From contig NZ_CP014578.1 of the NCBI RefSeq assembly GCF_001634365.1, positions 3,596,001 to 3,660,000 on the forward strand: a stretch of 64,000 bases of DNA, given 5' to 3'. Below the pieces are notes generated by a model. That model was not told where the DNA came from. It saw only the letters and a list, made by a program, of their open reading frames with translations, and made no database searches. The DNA is from Paraburkholderia phytofirmans OLGA172 (GTDB lineage: Bacteria > Pseudomonadota > Gammaproteobacteria > Burkholderiales > Burkholderiaceae). Both the position numbers and the translations under genes were made by a program. Below, one piece after another: positions 43,086-53,111 of this stretch (position 1 is the stretch's first letter; each line of letters begins with the position of its first letter).

Positions 43086-44348
43086 ATGACCTTTGATCTT
43101 TCTGTAGAAACGCTCGACCACGCGCCAACGCAGGCGCTGCCTCGCGAATTGCGTACGCCGCTGACCCTGGATCTGATCACGAACGATGCCGAGGCGCTCG
43201 CAACGGCGCGGCGTCTTGCCACGACGTTTGCGCCCGAAGCGGCGCTGCGCGATCGCGAACGACGACTCCCCTGGGCCGAGCTCGACGCATTCGTCGCGAG
43301 CGGCCTGTGGGGCATCACCGTGCCGCGCGAATTCGGCGGGGCCGGTGTGCGCAACGGCACGCTCGCCGAAGTCACCGCGATCATCGCCGCGGCCGACGGC
43401 TCGCTTGGGCAGATTCCGCAAAACCACTTCTACGCACTGGAAGTACTGCGCGTGGGCGGCAGCCTTGAGCAGCAGCGCTTTTTCTATCAACGCGTGCTGG
43501 CCGGGGAGCGGTTCGGCAACGCGCTTGCCGAAATCAGCCATAAGGACTTCAAACGACGCACGCGGCTCACGCGGGGCGCTGACGGCTGGCATATCGACGG
43601 CCGCAAGTTCTATTGCACCGGTGCGCTGTACGCCCACTGGATTCCCACCCTGGTGGTGGCCGAGGAGCAGGGCCGCGACGTCACGTATCTGGCCTTCGTG
43701 CCACGCGATACGCCGGGTGTCACCGTGACCGACGACTGGGACGGGTTCGGGCAGCGCGTCACCGGCAGCGGTTCGGTGCAGTTCGAGCAGGTGCGTGTCG
43801 AGCCGGAATGGGTCGTGCCGTTTCAGGTCTCGTTTGAGCATGCGACGACGATCGGACCGCTCGCGCAGATCATTCACGCCGCGATCGATCTGGGCCAGGC
43901 GCGCGGTGCCTTCGAGGCCGCCTTGCAGTTCGTCCGCGAGCGTTCACGGCCGTGGATCGATGCGAAGGTCGAGCTTGCTGCCGACGATCCGCTGACCATT
44001 GCGCAGTTCGGCGACCTCGCCGCGCGTCTGCGTGCAGCGGAAGCGCTGCTACGCCGAGCCGGCCGTTTCGTCGACGCCGCCCAGGCAGCCCCGACCGACC
44101 GCTCGGTGGCGGAGGCGTCGGTCGCCGTCGCGGAGGCGAGGACGCTGACCACGACCGTATCGCTGGATGCGGGTTCACGGCTGTTTGAACTCGCCGGCGC
44201 CGCCGCGACGCTCGACGGTCTCGGCCTCGACCGTTTCTGGCGCAATGCGCGCACCCATACGCTGCATGACCCGGTGCGCTGGAAGTATCATGCCGTGGGC
44301 AACTTCTACCTCAACGACAAGCTGCCGCCCAGGCACGGAGCGTTGTAA
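43086..44348 (+). CDS. SfnB-family sulfur acquisition oxidoreductase (copy 2)
   Basis: A 420-residue paralogue of the preceding gene with the same motifs (GITVPREFGGAGVRNGTLAE, ADGSLGQIPQNHFYALEVLR, DGRKFYCTGALYAHWIPTLV, VTDDWDGFGQRVTGSGSVQF, GLDRFWRNARTHTLHDPVRW). The two are clearly related throughout but diverged, so the duplication is old or both were acquired. The stop overlaps the ATG of the following gene by one base (TAATG), giving coupled translation. Likely an FMNH2-using desulfurisation or oxidation enzyme; the true substrate is not known. Confidence 0.88.
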   Translation: MTFDLSVETLDHAPTQALPRELRTPLTLDLITNDAEALATARRLATTFAPEAALRDRERRLPWAELDAFVASGLWGITVPREFGGAGVRNGTLAEVTAIIAAADGSLGQIPQNHFYALEVLRVGGSLEQQRFFYQRVLAGERFGNALAEISHKDFKRRTRLTRGADGWHIDGRKFYCTGALYAHWIPTLVVAEEQGRDVTYLAFVPRDTPGVTVTDDWDGFGQRVTGSGSVQFEQVRVEPEWVVPFQVSFEHATTIGPLAQIIHAAIDLGQARGAFEAALQFVRERSRPWIDAKVELAADDPLTIAQFGDLAARLRAAEALLRRAGRFVDAAQAAPTDRSVAEASVAVAEARTLTTTVSLDAGSRLFELAGAAATLDGLGLDRFWRNARTHTLHDPVRWKYHAVGNFYLNDKLPPRHGAL

Positions 44349-45718
44349 TGGCGAAGAAAGAGATTCTGCTCAACGCGTTCAACATGAACTGCGTCGGCCA
44401 TATCAACCACGGTCTATGGGCCCATCCGCGCGACCGCTCCACCGACTATCGCCTGCTGCCTTACTGGACCAACCTGGCGCGCACGCTCGAGCGCGGCCTG
44501 TTCGACGGGCTGTTTCTGGCTGACATCGTGGGCGTCTACGACGTCTACCAGCGCAATGTGGACGTGACGCTGCGCGAGTCGATCCAGTTACCGGTTAACG
44601 ATCCCACGCTGCTGGTGTCGGCCATGGCGGCGGCGACTGAGCATCTTGGCTTCGGTGTCACGGTAAATCTCACCTACGAGCAGCCTTATCTGCTCGCGCG
44701 GCGCTTCTCGACGCTCGACCATCTGACGCAGGGCCGCATTGGCTGGAACATCGTGACCGGCTATCTCGACAGCGCCGCCCGCGCGATGGGCCTCAACGAG
44801 CAACTGCCGCACGACGAGCGTTATGAGCGTGCGGACGAGTACCTCGAGATTCTCTACAAGCTGTGGGAAGGCAGTTGGGAGCAGGAGGCGGTGCTGCGCG
44901 ATAAAGCGGGCCGCGTGTACGCCGATCCGGCCAAGGTGCACGAGGTGAGGCACGCGGGCCGCTACTACAACGTCGAGGGCTACCACCTGGCCGAGCCGTC
45001 GCCGCAACGCACACCGGTCTTGTTCCAGGCCGGCAGCTCCGGGCGCGGCCAGCGCTTTGCGGCGCGTCACGCCGAATGCGTGTTCATTTCGCCGCCGAAC
45101 CGCGCGGTCGGACGCGAGACGGTGAGAACGTTGCGCGAGCAGCTGGTGCAGGCCGGGCGGCGGCCGGACGACGTCAAGGTGTTCGTGGGCGCGGCGGTCG
45201 TGACCGGCGCCACCGAAGCCGAGGCGCGCGAGAAATATGCAGACTATCTGCAGTATGCGAGCCGCGAATCCGGGCTCGCGCATTTCGCGGCCAGCACGGG
45301 AATCGACTACGCGCAATACGATCTCGATGCGCCCGTCGACTACGCTCCCGGCAATGCCATCGAATCGGCGACGCGCACGGCCAAACAGCACGGCTGGACA
45401 CGCCGCAAGCTGCTCGAAATGTTCGAGTTGGGCGGGCGTTATCCGGCGCTTGTCGGCAGCGCCTCCCAGGTTGCGGATGAACTGCAGGCGTGGGTCGAGG
45501 AGACCGGCGTCGACGGTTTCAATCTCAGTCGAACCGTTGCGCCGGAGAGTTACGAGGACTTCATCGATCTGGTCGTGCCGGAACTGCAAAACCGCGGGCT
45601 CTACAAGACCGCGTATGGCGAGGGCACGTTGCGACACAAATTGTTCGGTGAGAGCGATCAGTTGCCAGGGCGGCATGCTGCGGCGGGTTTTCGGCGGCAG
45701 ACGGCGGAGGCTGTGTAA
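44348..45718 (+). CDS. FMNH2-dependent monooxygenase, NtaA/SnaA/DszA family
   Basis: A 456-residue bacterial-luciferase-like (LLM) monooxygenase. Family motifs: NAFNMNCVGHINHGLWAHPR, LPYWTNLARTLERGLFDGLF, LADIVGVYDVYQRNVDVTLR, GRIGWNIVTGYLDSAARAMG, and PVLFQAGSSGRGQRFAARHA. Members use FMNH2 and O2 to oxidise sulfones, nitrilotriacetate or related molecules; next to SfnB proteins a sulfone or sulfonate substrate is likely. A separate flavin reductase is needed and is not encoded here. It ends the first sulfur module, about 200 bp before the first ribE 3'-end copy. Confidence 0.9.
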   Translation: MAKKEILLNAFNMNCVGHINHGLWAHPRDRSTDYRLLPYWTNLARTLERGLFDGLFLADIVGVYDVYQRNVDVTLRESIQLPVNDPTLLVSAMAAATEHLGFGVTVNLTYEQPYLLARRFSTLDHLTQGRIGWNIVTGYLDSAARAMGLNEQLPHDERYERADEYLEILYKLWEGSWEQEAVLRDKAGRVYADPAKVHEVRHAGRYYNVEGYHLAEPSPQRTPVLFQAGSSGRGQRFAARHAECVFISPPNRAVGRETVRTLREQLVQAGRRPDDVKVFVGAAVVTGATEAEAREKYADYLQYASRESGLAHFAASTGIDYAQYDLDAPVDYAPGNAIESATRTAKQHGWTRRKLLEMFELGGRYPALVGSASQVADELQAWVEETGVDGFNLSRTVAPESYEDFIDLVVPELQNRGLYKTAYGEGTLRHKLFGESDQLPGRHAAAGFRRQTAEAV

Positions 45719-45825
45719 GCAGAAAGGCGGATGCTCCCATTAGCTTATATAAATTCGTCGTTTTGCCGATGCGGCTCGCATGGCTACCATGCAACGCTTG
45801 AGTCACTCGTGCGAAATTCCACCTC

Positions 45826-45981
45826 ATGTCTACCGTTGCCGTTCCGCCGCCGCTCGTCGACACGCAAGTGCAGGCGGGAAGCGTTTCCCGTCCCGCCATT
45901 ATCCGGTCCGCTCAGGACGTCGCGCGGTATGTGGAGCGGATGCTATCGGCGCCTGAGGGCGTCCATAAACCGTCGAAATGA
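45826..45981 (+). pseudogene. Short chimeric ORF ending in a ribE 3'-end copy
   Basis: From the ATG at 45826 a 51-codon frame stays open. Its first half (MSTVAVPPPLVDTQVQAGSV, then SRPAIIRS) is unrelated to RibE, while residues 30-51 read QDVARYVERMLSAPEGVHKP then SK, matching the RibE C-terminus (IARYVERMLSAP...). The DNA 45,922-45,944 is identical to ribE 40,489-40,511 and the similarity continues to the stop. Function as a protein is unlikely; it is most simply a junction scar in which an incoming end happened to stay in frame. Confidence 0.7.
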
Positions 45982-45988
45982 CTGGGCA

Positions 45989-46023
45989 TTTACTAGACGC
46001 ACGGTCTACTGGCGTCTAGTAAA
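45989..46023. repeat. Perfect 12-bp inverted repeat after the ribE-end copy
   Basis: tttactagacgc at 45,989-46,000 and gcgtctagtaaa at 46,012-46,023 are exact inverse complements with an 11-base loop. It lies 7 bp after the stop of the ribE-end copy. It could be a terminator hairpin (no long T run) or a recombination site. Confidence 0.75.
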
Positions 46024-46270
46024 GTCCGCCTGAATCCGCGAATCGGGAAAATCAGACACCTGCGAGTTCTCCAGGCGACCCTGCCGATATCTATCAGGAA
46101 GCGTCGCTGCATTCTCCACCTCCTCGCGAAGAACATCTCCCCTGCCCAGAGCCGCATCGACCGCGCGCATCAATGCATCTTCATCGAGCGGCTTGGTGAG
46201 GAAGTCGACAGCGCCGCCCTTCATGGCCAGGACCGCGCGACCGGTGCCGACATAAAAAATATAGTCATCG
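46006..46270 (-). pseudogene. Response-regulator receiver fragment
   Basis: The minus strand encodes GRAVLAMKGGAVDFLTKPLD followed by EDALMRAVDAALGRGDVLRE, which is the end of a FixJ-type receiver domain (the conserved AMKxGAVDFLxKP with the Lys after FLT). The upstream part with the phosphorylatable Asp is absent and the frame degenerates beyond about 46,270; the downstream DNA-binding domain is also missing (frame ends within the inverted repeat). It is a remnant left in the junction area. Confidence 0.7.
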
Positions 46271-46440
46271 GGATCGCCGTCCGGTAACGCGGGTAGCCGT
46301 GTTGCGCATTACATCTTTCGAACCAGTTCAATGTCGATATTCGCACCACCGTCATAAGTAAATGAGTTCTAGTTGGTTGGTTCTCCATGAATTGCTGGGG
46401 AAAATCTCACGCGTGGTTTAGCTAGCCAAGGAGAGTGAGT

Positions 46441-47268
46441 TTGAATTTCAGCCGTCTTACGCCGGCGCTGGGTGCGTTGGTGGAAGGTATCGATCTCGCG
46501 CGGCCAATGAGCCGGGACGTGCAAGAGGAAATCCGCCAGGCCTTGATACGCCATCAGGTTTTGTTCTTCCGCCATCAGCACATCAGCCCGATACAGCAGC
46601 GTGATTTCGCTGCGCTTTTCGGCGATCTGCACACGCATCCCATCTATCCGCAGCATCCGGATGCGAGCCAGATAATGGTGCTGGATACCCAAGCTTTCGA
46701 CCTCAAAGACAATGCCATCTGGCACACCGACGTCACCTTCACGGAGACCCCTCCGCTAGGCGCTGTCCTGGTGGCGCGCCAGTTGCCCGAAAACGGCGGC
46801 GACACGCTGTGGGCCAGTAGCTTTGCTGCCTACGATGCGCTATCGGACAGGCTGAAGACCCTGCTGGAAGGACTGAGCGCAACGCACGATTTTGCCAAGA
46901 CCTTTCCGCTCAAGCGTTTCGGCCTGACTGCTGCGGACCAGCAGCGCTGGAATGAGACGCGACTCAAGAACCCGCCGCTGAGCCATCCGGTGATCCGCAC
47001 TCATCCTGAAAGTGGTCGCAAAGGTCTGTTTGTCAACGAAGGATTTACCACCGAGATTGACAAGCTGCCGGAAGAAGAAAGCAAGGCTTTGCTCAACTTC
47101 CTGTTTGCGCATCAGTCCCGCCCGGAATTCAGCGTGCGTTGGCGGTGGGCGTCTGGCGACGTTGTCTTCTGGGACAATCGCTCGACCAGCCACTACGCCG
47201 TGGACGACTATCGCCCCGCGCGGCGCGTCATGCATCGCGCCACCATTCTCGGCGACAAGCCGTATTGA
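46441..47268 (+). CDS. tauD: Taurine dioxygenase
   Basis: Fe(II)/2-oxoglutarate enzyme that releases sulfite from taurine under sulfur limitation. Very close to E. coli TauD in pattern: iron ligands in [20 protein letters not shown] (His, Asp) and the distal His in [15 protein letters not shown]; also [20 protein letters not shown] and [21 protein letters not shown] at 46441 has the best spacing (7 bp) to AAGGAG; the GTG at 46435 is too close. It precedes tauABC but is separated from them by a porin remnant. Confidence 0.93.
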   Translation: MNFSRLTPALGALVEGIDLARPMSRDVQEEIRQALIRHQVLFFRHQHISPIQQRDFAALFGDLHTHPIYPQHPDASQIMVLDTQAFDLKDNAIWHTDVTFTETPPLGAVLVARQLPENGGDTLWASSFAAYDALSDRLKTLLEGLSATHDFAKTFPLKRFGLTAADQQRWNETRLKNPPLSHPVIRTHPESGRKGLFVNEGFTTEIDKLPEEESKALLNFLFAHQSRPEFSVRWRWASGDVVFWDNRSTSHYAVDDYRPARRVMHRATILGDKPY

Positions 47269-47280
47269 GCCGCGTAGCCC

Positions 47281-47469
47281 GATAATCCACAACATCTCGG
47301 CGTGGGGCAGTGGCTACGTGATCCACCAAGGCGATTTCGATCGCTTCAATGGCGACCGGTTACCCAATTCGGTGAAGTTCCTGTCGAATGCGTTCGCCGG
47401 TTTCAAGTTCGGCGGCTTGTATTCGTTCGGGGGCTTAGCGGGCCACTTCCATCAGAACAGCGCCTATAG
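47281..47469 (+). pseudogene. Porin gene fragment
   Basis: In one frame the DNA reads NISAWGSGYVIHQGDFDRFN, then GDRLPNSVKFLSNAFAGFKF and GGLYSFGGLAGHFHQNSAY, the pattern of an internal part of Burkholderia-type general porins (the GDRLPNSVKYLSPxFAGF strand pair). There is no start or remaining barrel on either side, so this is a broken remnant. It lies between tauD and tauA, suggesting an earlier insertion or deletion there. Confidence 0.75.
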
Positions 47470-47612
47470 AAATGACGATGCATGCGCTTTACTTCCCAGA
47501 CGTCTGCTATCGCAGATCTTTGTATATCCAACTCTGATTTGCTTGGTTAGTGGCGCAAGCCGGATCCGCTAATCTTGACGACACTTCTCTCAACTGTTTT
47601 CTACCTCAGGTC

Positions 47613-48629
47613 ATGGCGTTTATGAAATTCACACGTCGCTTCTCAAGTTTCAGCGCTCTTGCCACGTTGGCGTTAGCGCTTGTACATGGCACGGCTGCGC
47701 ATGCGGAAACGGTCAACATTGCTTACCAATATGGTGCTGATCCGGCCAAACTCGCACAAGCAAGCGCTGCTTACGAAAAGGCCACAGGCTGGACCATTAA
47801 CTGGCGGCGCTTCGATACCGGTGCAGATGTCGTTGCGGCGCTGGCCTCAGGCGATATCCAGATCGGTGATGTTGGCTCGAGTCCGTTTGCCGCGGCCCTC
47901 AGCCGAGGTGTGCCGATTCAGGCAGTTGTCCTCAACGCGCTGACCGGCAACTCCGAAGCCCTCGTCGTTCGCAACGGCGCTCACATCAACCAGCCGCGGG
48001 ACCTGATCGGCAAAACCATCGCGACGCCCTTCGTATCGACCAGCCACTACAGCCTGCTGGCTGCCCTGAAACACTGGGGAATCGATCCCAGGCAGGTGAA
48101 GATCGTCAACCTTGGCCCTACGGAAACGGTCGCAGCATGGGAGCGTGGTGACATCGATGCTGCCTACACGTGGGATCCAGCCTTGGGTAAGGCAAAGCAG
48201 ACCGGCAAGGTCCTGGTCGATTCAACGCAGGTCGGCAAATGGGGTTCGCCGACATTTGACCTGTGGGCAGTGCGTAAGGACTTCGCACAATCACATCCCG
48301 ATTTCGTCCAGAAGTTTGTCGGGGTCACGCTGCAGGCGATTTCGGACTATCGAGCCAACGGAAAGTCATGGACTGAAGGCTCGCCGCAAGTGGCAGCGAT
48401 CGCGAAGTTGAGCGGCGCAAGCCCGGCCGATGTGCCGCAACTGCTTTCCGGAAACGTCTATCCGGTTGCGGCCGAACAAACCTCGTCCGCGCTGCTCGGC
48501 GGCGGCACCGCCAAGGCAGTTGCGGCGACGGCCCGTTTTCTGAGTGAGCAAAAGAAGATCGATCAGGTTCTACCGGACTACAGCGATTCGATCACGAGTC
48601 GTTTCATCCAGGCGTCCGCGTCTAAATGA
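47613..48629 (+). CDS. tauA: Taurine ABC transporter substrate-binding protein
   Basis: A binding protein of about 338 residues. Signal peptide FTRRFSSFSALATLALALVH to GTAAHAETVN. TauA motifs: NIAYQYGADPAKLAQASAAY, WRRFDTGADVVAALASGDIQ, IGDVGSSPFAAALSRGVPIQ, and GPTETVAAWERGDIDAAYTW. ATG 47613 (or 47622) is preferred over the earlier 47550, which would put 20 residues before the signal. It delivers taurine or similar sulfonates to TauBC. Confidence 0.93.
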   Translation: MAFMKFTRRFSSFSALATLALALVHGTAAHAETVNIAYQYGADPAKLAQASAAYEKATGWTINWRRFDTGADVVAALASGDIQIGDVGSSPFAAALSRGVPIQAVVLNALTGNSEALVVRNGAHINQPRDLIGKTIATPFVSTSHYSLLAALKHWGIDPRQVKIVNLGPTETVAAWERGDIDAAYTWDPALGKAKQTGKVLVDSTQVGKWGSPTFDLWAVRKDFAQSHPDFVQKFVGVTLQAISDYRANGKSWTEGSPQVAAIAKLSGASPADVPQLLSGNVYPVAAEQTSSALLGGGTAKAVAATARFLSEQKKIDQVLPDYSDSITSRFIQASASK

Positions 48630-48656
48630 CGCCGGGAAGCGGTAAAGGAGCATGAA

Positions 48657-49439
48657 ATGGCCGAACTGAGCGCGCTGCGCGCCAGCGTGATCTACGACAC
48701 ACCGCGTGGTCAACTCACCGCACTTCAGGATGTGTCAGTGTCGGTGCACAGCGGCGAGATCGTCGTCGCGCTCGGCGCGTCCGGATGCGGCAAGAGTACG
48801 CTGCTCTCATTGCTCGCCGGCTTTCAGGTGCCCACCTCGGGCCGGGTGACGATCGACGGGGCGCTGGTCACAGGCCCAGACGCAAACCGGGGTGTCGTGT
48901 TCCAGGACGATGCGCTGATGCCATGGTTGAACGTGATAGACAACGTGAGCTTTGGTTTGCGCATGCAAGGCGTAGACCGTGCCGCGCGCAACGCGCGCGC
49001 GGCGGAGGTTCTTCAGTTGGTCAAACTGCAGGGCTTCGAGCATCACCGTATCGACGAGATTTCCGGGGGTATGCGCCAGCGCGTCGGATTGGCCCGCGCA
49101 CTCGCCGCGGATCCGTCGTTCCTGCTGATGGACGAGCCACTGGGTGCGCTCGATGCACTGACCCGGGAGCATATGCAGACCCTGCTGCTCGACGTCTGGC
49201 ACGCGACCGAGAAGGGCGTTTTTCTCATTACGCACAGCATCGAGGAGGCCATCATGCTCGCCACCGAATTGCTGATCCTGTCTCCGCGGCCGGGCCGCGT
49301 GGTGGCGAGGCACCGGCTCGACTTTGCGCGCCGCTATGCCGCAGGCGAACCAACACGCTCGATCAAGACCGATCCCGCCTTCACCGAGATCCGCATTTCG
49401 TTGCTTGACCAGCTTATCCGCGAGACCGAGGAGGCCTGA
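48657..49439 (+). CDS. tauB: Taurine ABC transporter ATP-binding protein
   Basis: A 260-residue ATPase. Walker [21 protein letters not shown], signature [17 protein letters not shown], Walker [22 protein letters not shown]-loop [20 protein letters not shown]. The GMRQR form and the [20 protein letters not shown] segment are typical of the TauB/SsuB group. It follows tauA by 27 bp with AAGGAG before the ATG and is followed by tauC after one base. Confidence 0.94.
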   Translation: MAELSALRASVIYDTPRGQLTALQDVSVSVHSGEIVVALGASGCGKSTLLSLLAGFQVPTSGRVTIDGALVTGPDANRGVVFQDDALMPWLNVIDNVSFGLRMQGVDRAARNARAAEVLQLVKLQGFEHHRIDEISGGMRQRVGLARALAADPSFLLMDEPLGALDALTREHMQTLLLDVWHATEKGVFLITHSIEEAIMLATELLILSPRPGRVVARHRLDFARRYAAGEPTRSIKTDPAFTEIRISLLDQLIRETEEA

Positions 49440-49440
49440 C

Positions 49441-50301
49441 GTGTCGTCCCCCGAACAGAATCTGAGCGGCCCGCTCGCACTCGATCCGGCTGAGCGCGAG
49501 ACGCTGGCCGCGAAGTCCCGGCGCCGCAGGCGTCACATCGACGCGGGCCACGTGGCCACGTTGACCACGGTGTTTGTGCTGCTTCTGGGATGGTGGATCG
49601 CCAGCCATCGGCGCTGGTTGCCCACCGTGCTGCTACCGACGCCGGAAGAGGTGCTGCACAAGCTGATTGTGCTGAACACGGATGGCTTCGACGACGCGAC
49701 GCTCGGCCAACATCTGTTGGCCAGTCTCTCGCGCATCTCGATCGCATTTCTGCTGGCCGTTTCGACGGCGATCCCTGCAGGCCTGCTCATCGCGACAAAT
49801 CGGATTGTGCGAGGCGCACTGGATCCGCTGATCGAGTTTTATCGCCCCATTCCACCACTTGCCTATTTGCCGCTCATGGTGATCTGGTTCGGCATTGGCG
49901 AGCTATCGAAGATTCTGCTGATCTATCTCACGATCTTTGCGCCGCTTGCCATCGCAACGGCGTCGGGTGCGAGCCGGGTGGCGAAAAGCCGGCTGCAGGC
50001 GGCGGCCTCTTTAGGCGCAACGCCCTTCAAGCTGCTTCGCTATGTCGTGCTGCCAAGCGCGCTCCCCGAGATACTCACCGGTGTGCGGATTGCGCTTGGC
50101 GCAGGATGGTCGACCCTCGTGGCCGCCGAATTGATAGCCGCCACCCGGGGCCTGGGTTTTATGGTTTATTCGGCATCGCGTTTCCTCGTTACCGATGTGG
50201 TTCTTGCGGGCATTCTTGTCATTGGATCGATTGCACTCCTGCTCGAGATCGGCTTGCGACGGTTGCAGAAGCGATTGACTCCCTGGCAGATCAGTCACTG
50301 A
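49441..50301 (+). CDS. tauC: Taurine ABC transporter permease
   Basis: A 286-residue SsuC/TauC-type permease. Starting GTG at 49441 (VSSPEQNLSGPLALDPAERE). Membrane segments near residues 40-60, 90-115, 125-145, 150-175, 215-240 and 250-275. The EAA loop is AAASLGATPFKLLRYVVLPS followed by ALPEILTGVRIALGAGWSTL, characteristic of the family. Completes tauABC. Confidence 0.93.
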   Translation: MSSPEQNLSGPLALDPAERETLAAKSRRRRRHIDAGHVATLTTVFVLLLGWWIASHRRWLPTVLLPTPEEVLHKLIVLNTDGFDDATLGQHLLASLSRISIAFLLAVSTAIPAGLLIATNRIVRGALDPLIEFYRPIPPLAYLPLMVIWFGIGELSKILLIYLTIFAPLAIATASGASRVAKSRLQAAASLGATPFKLLRYVVLPSALPEILTGVRIALGAGWSTLVAAELIAATRGLGFMVYSASRFLVTDVVLAGILVIGSIALLLEIGLRRLQKRLTPWQISH

Positions 50302-50473
50302 GGAGAGAGGCGACGATAACCGCTCTCTTGCTCCTCCTACCCCTACTACCCGGTACGCCAATCCGTCGCGGTCAATCAACGTCTCGCCACAGAGACTGCC
50401 GCGTCACGGTATTTTTGACGGTATGCCAGCCTCTCTTTGGCACCACCATGCAGAACAAGGCTGTTCCGGCCGA

Positions 50474-50521
50474 TTCAACGTCATTGCGCGCTACGTCGAG
50501 CGCATTCTGAACGCGCCGAAA
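50474..50521 (+). pseudogene. Second ribE 3'-end copy
   Basis: The frame FNVIARYVERILNAPK matches RibE LIARYVERMLSAPQ at the protein level with silent DNA differences, so it is more diverged than the copy at 45,920. No part of the rest of ribE is present upstream. It marks the right border of the second sulfur module, immediately before the ribBA leader, i.e. where the genuine ribE end would lie in an uninterrupted operon. Confidence 0.75.
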
Positions 50522-50532
50522 TGGCCCACTAC

Positions 50533-50559
50533 AAAGCCCGCTGCGCCAGGGCTGGCGGC
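50533..50559. repeat. Perfect 10-bp inverted repeat after the second ribE-end copy
   Basis: gcgccagggc at 50,533-50,542 and gccctggcgc at 50,550-50,559 pair exactly with a 7-base loop and are followed by a few T's. It lies 12 bp after the ribE-end copy and may be a terminator. Confidence 0.8.
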
Positions 50560-50723
50560 GCCCTGGCGCTTTCAACCGATTCGTTTGTCCATCGTTTCAT
50601 CGAGCATACCGGCGCCGGGCGGCGCAACACCAGTCAGCCAAACGGCCTATACCATCCGGCCCTGGCGACGTGGGCGCGCGCGTGGCGTAAAATACGCGCT
50701 TTCCCCGAAAAAATCCGCCCAAC

Positions 50724-51860
<1,137 letters not shown>

Positions 51861-51910
51861 TCCGACCATTCACGCGCTTAAGCGCCAACTCAAAACACTA
51901 CGGAATTCAC

Positions 51911-52417
51911 ATGGAAATCGGACAATACCAACCGAATCTCGACGGCGACGGACTGCGTATCGGCATCGTTCAGGCGCGTTTTAACGAACCCGTCTGTAAC
52001 GGTCTCGCGGATTCGTGCATCGAAGAACTCGAACGCCTCGGCGTGACCGGCGAAGACGTGCTGCTGGTTACCGTGCCGGGTGCGCTGGAAATCCCGCTGG
52101 CGTTGCAAAAGCTCGCCGAAAGCGCGCAATTCGACGCACTGATCGCGCTGGGCGCGGTGATTCGCGGCGAGACGTACCACTTCGAACTGGTGTCGAACGA
52201 AAGCGGCGCGGGCATCACGCGTATCGGCCTCGACTTCGGCATTCCGGTCGCGAACGCCGTGCTGACCACGGAAAACGACGAGCAAGCCGTCGCGCGCATG
52301 ACCGAGAAGGGTCGTGACGCTGCGCGCGTGGCCGTCGAAATGGCCAATCTCGCCGTCGCGCTCGAACAACTCGGCGGTGACGACGAAGAAGAAGACGAAG
52401 AAGAGGAAGAGGCATGA
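51911..52417 (+). CDS. ribH: 6,7-dimethyl-8-ribityllumazine synthase
   Basis: A 168-residue enzyme making lumazine, the substrate of RibE. Motifs: [57 protein letters not shown] and [18 protein letters not shown], with the active-site His in TYHF. The C-terminus is a strongly acidic tail ([14 protein letters not shown]), common in this genus. Overlaps nusB by 4 bp. Confidence 0.97.
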   Translation: MEIGQYQPNLDGDGLRIGIVQARFNEPVCNGLADSCIEELERLGVTGEDVLLVTVPGALEIPLALQKLAESAQFDALIALGAVIRGETYHFELVSNESGAGITRIGLDFGIPVANAVLTTENDEQAVARMTEKGRDAARVAVEMANLAVALEQLGGDDEEEDEEEEEA

Positions 52418-52848
52418 AGAGCGCACGCCGACGCTCCCGCGAACTAGCCACGCAGGGGCTTTATCAGTGGCTGCTGTCGGGCTCGCCCGGCGGTGAAATC
52501 GACGCGCAACTGCGCGGCGCGCAAGGCTTCGACAAGGCCGACCACGAACATCTGGACGCCATCCTGCACGGCGTGATCCGCGATTCGGAAGCACTCTCCG
52601 CGGACATCGCACCGTGCCTCGACCGCCCGATCGACCAGCTTTCCCCGGTCGAACGCGCCGTGCTGCTAGTCGCCGCGTTCGAGTTGAAGAATCACGTCGA
52701 CATTCCCTATCGAGTGGTCATCAACGAAGCGGTCGAACTCGCCAAGACGTTTGGCGGCGCAGATGGCTACAAGTACGTGAACGGTGTGCTGGACAAGCTG
52801 TCGGCACAACTGCGCGCTGCTGAAACGCAGGCGGCTCGCAAGCATTGA
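52414..52848 (+). CDS. nusB: Transcription antitermination protein NusB
   Basis: A 144-residue RNA-binding factor for rRNA antitermination. Typical sequence: [78 protein letters not shown]. The ATGA overlap with ribH couples translation, the usual ribH-nusB arrangement. Confidence 0.96.
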   Translation: MKSARRRSRELATQGLYQWLLSGSPGGEIDAQLRGAQGFDKADHEHLDAILHGVIRDSEALSADIAPCLDRPIDQLSPVERAVLLVAAFELKNHVDIPYRVVINEAVELAKTFGGADGYKYVNGVLDKLSAQLRAAETQAARKH

Positions 52849-53111
52849 GCATGAGGCGCGTGACCTGGTCATGCGCCTCACGCTCAACCTTGCCCCGCCA
52901 GAGACCGGCCTACGAAGGGCGGTGCCGCTGGACCGCCAGCCGCTGGAACGCCAGCCGCTGGGTTCGGTGGCCGCCGGATCGTCGGCCGATTGAATGCCTG
53001 GCTACATACCGCAGCCCCATATATTACTGGGCGCTTGCAAGGACGCCGCTGCGCGCATGAACCCATACGCCAGGCGCCGTCCCGCTTTTGCTTCTGAACT
53101 GGATTGATCGT

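Larger units (their letters stand above)
50302..50723. other. Junction region before ribBA
   Basis: No normal gene. It contains the second ribE 3'-end copy (50,474-50,521) and a perfect inverted repeat (50,533-50,559). Just after tauC, gaggagagaggcg and cgctctcttgctcctc (50,301-50,339) form an imperfect stem that may terminate the tau operon. I looked for an FMN riboswitch upstream of ribBA and did not find its conserved pieces. Confidence 0.6.

Noticed and set aside
50302..50723. FMN riboswitch upstream of ribBA
   Set aside because: The conserved sequence blocks of the RFN element are not present; the space is filled by the ribE-end copy and a hairpin.
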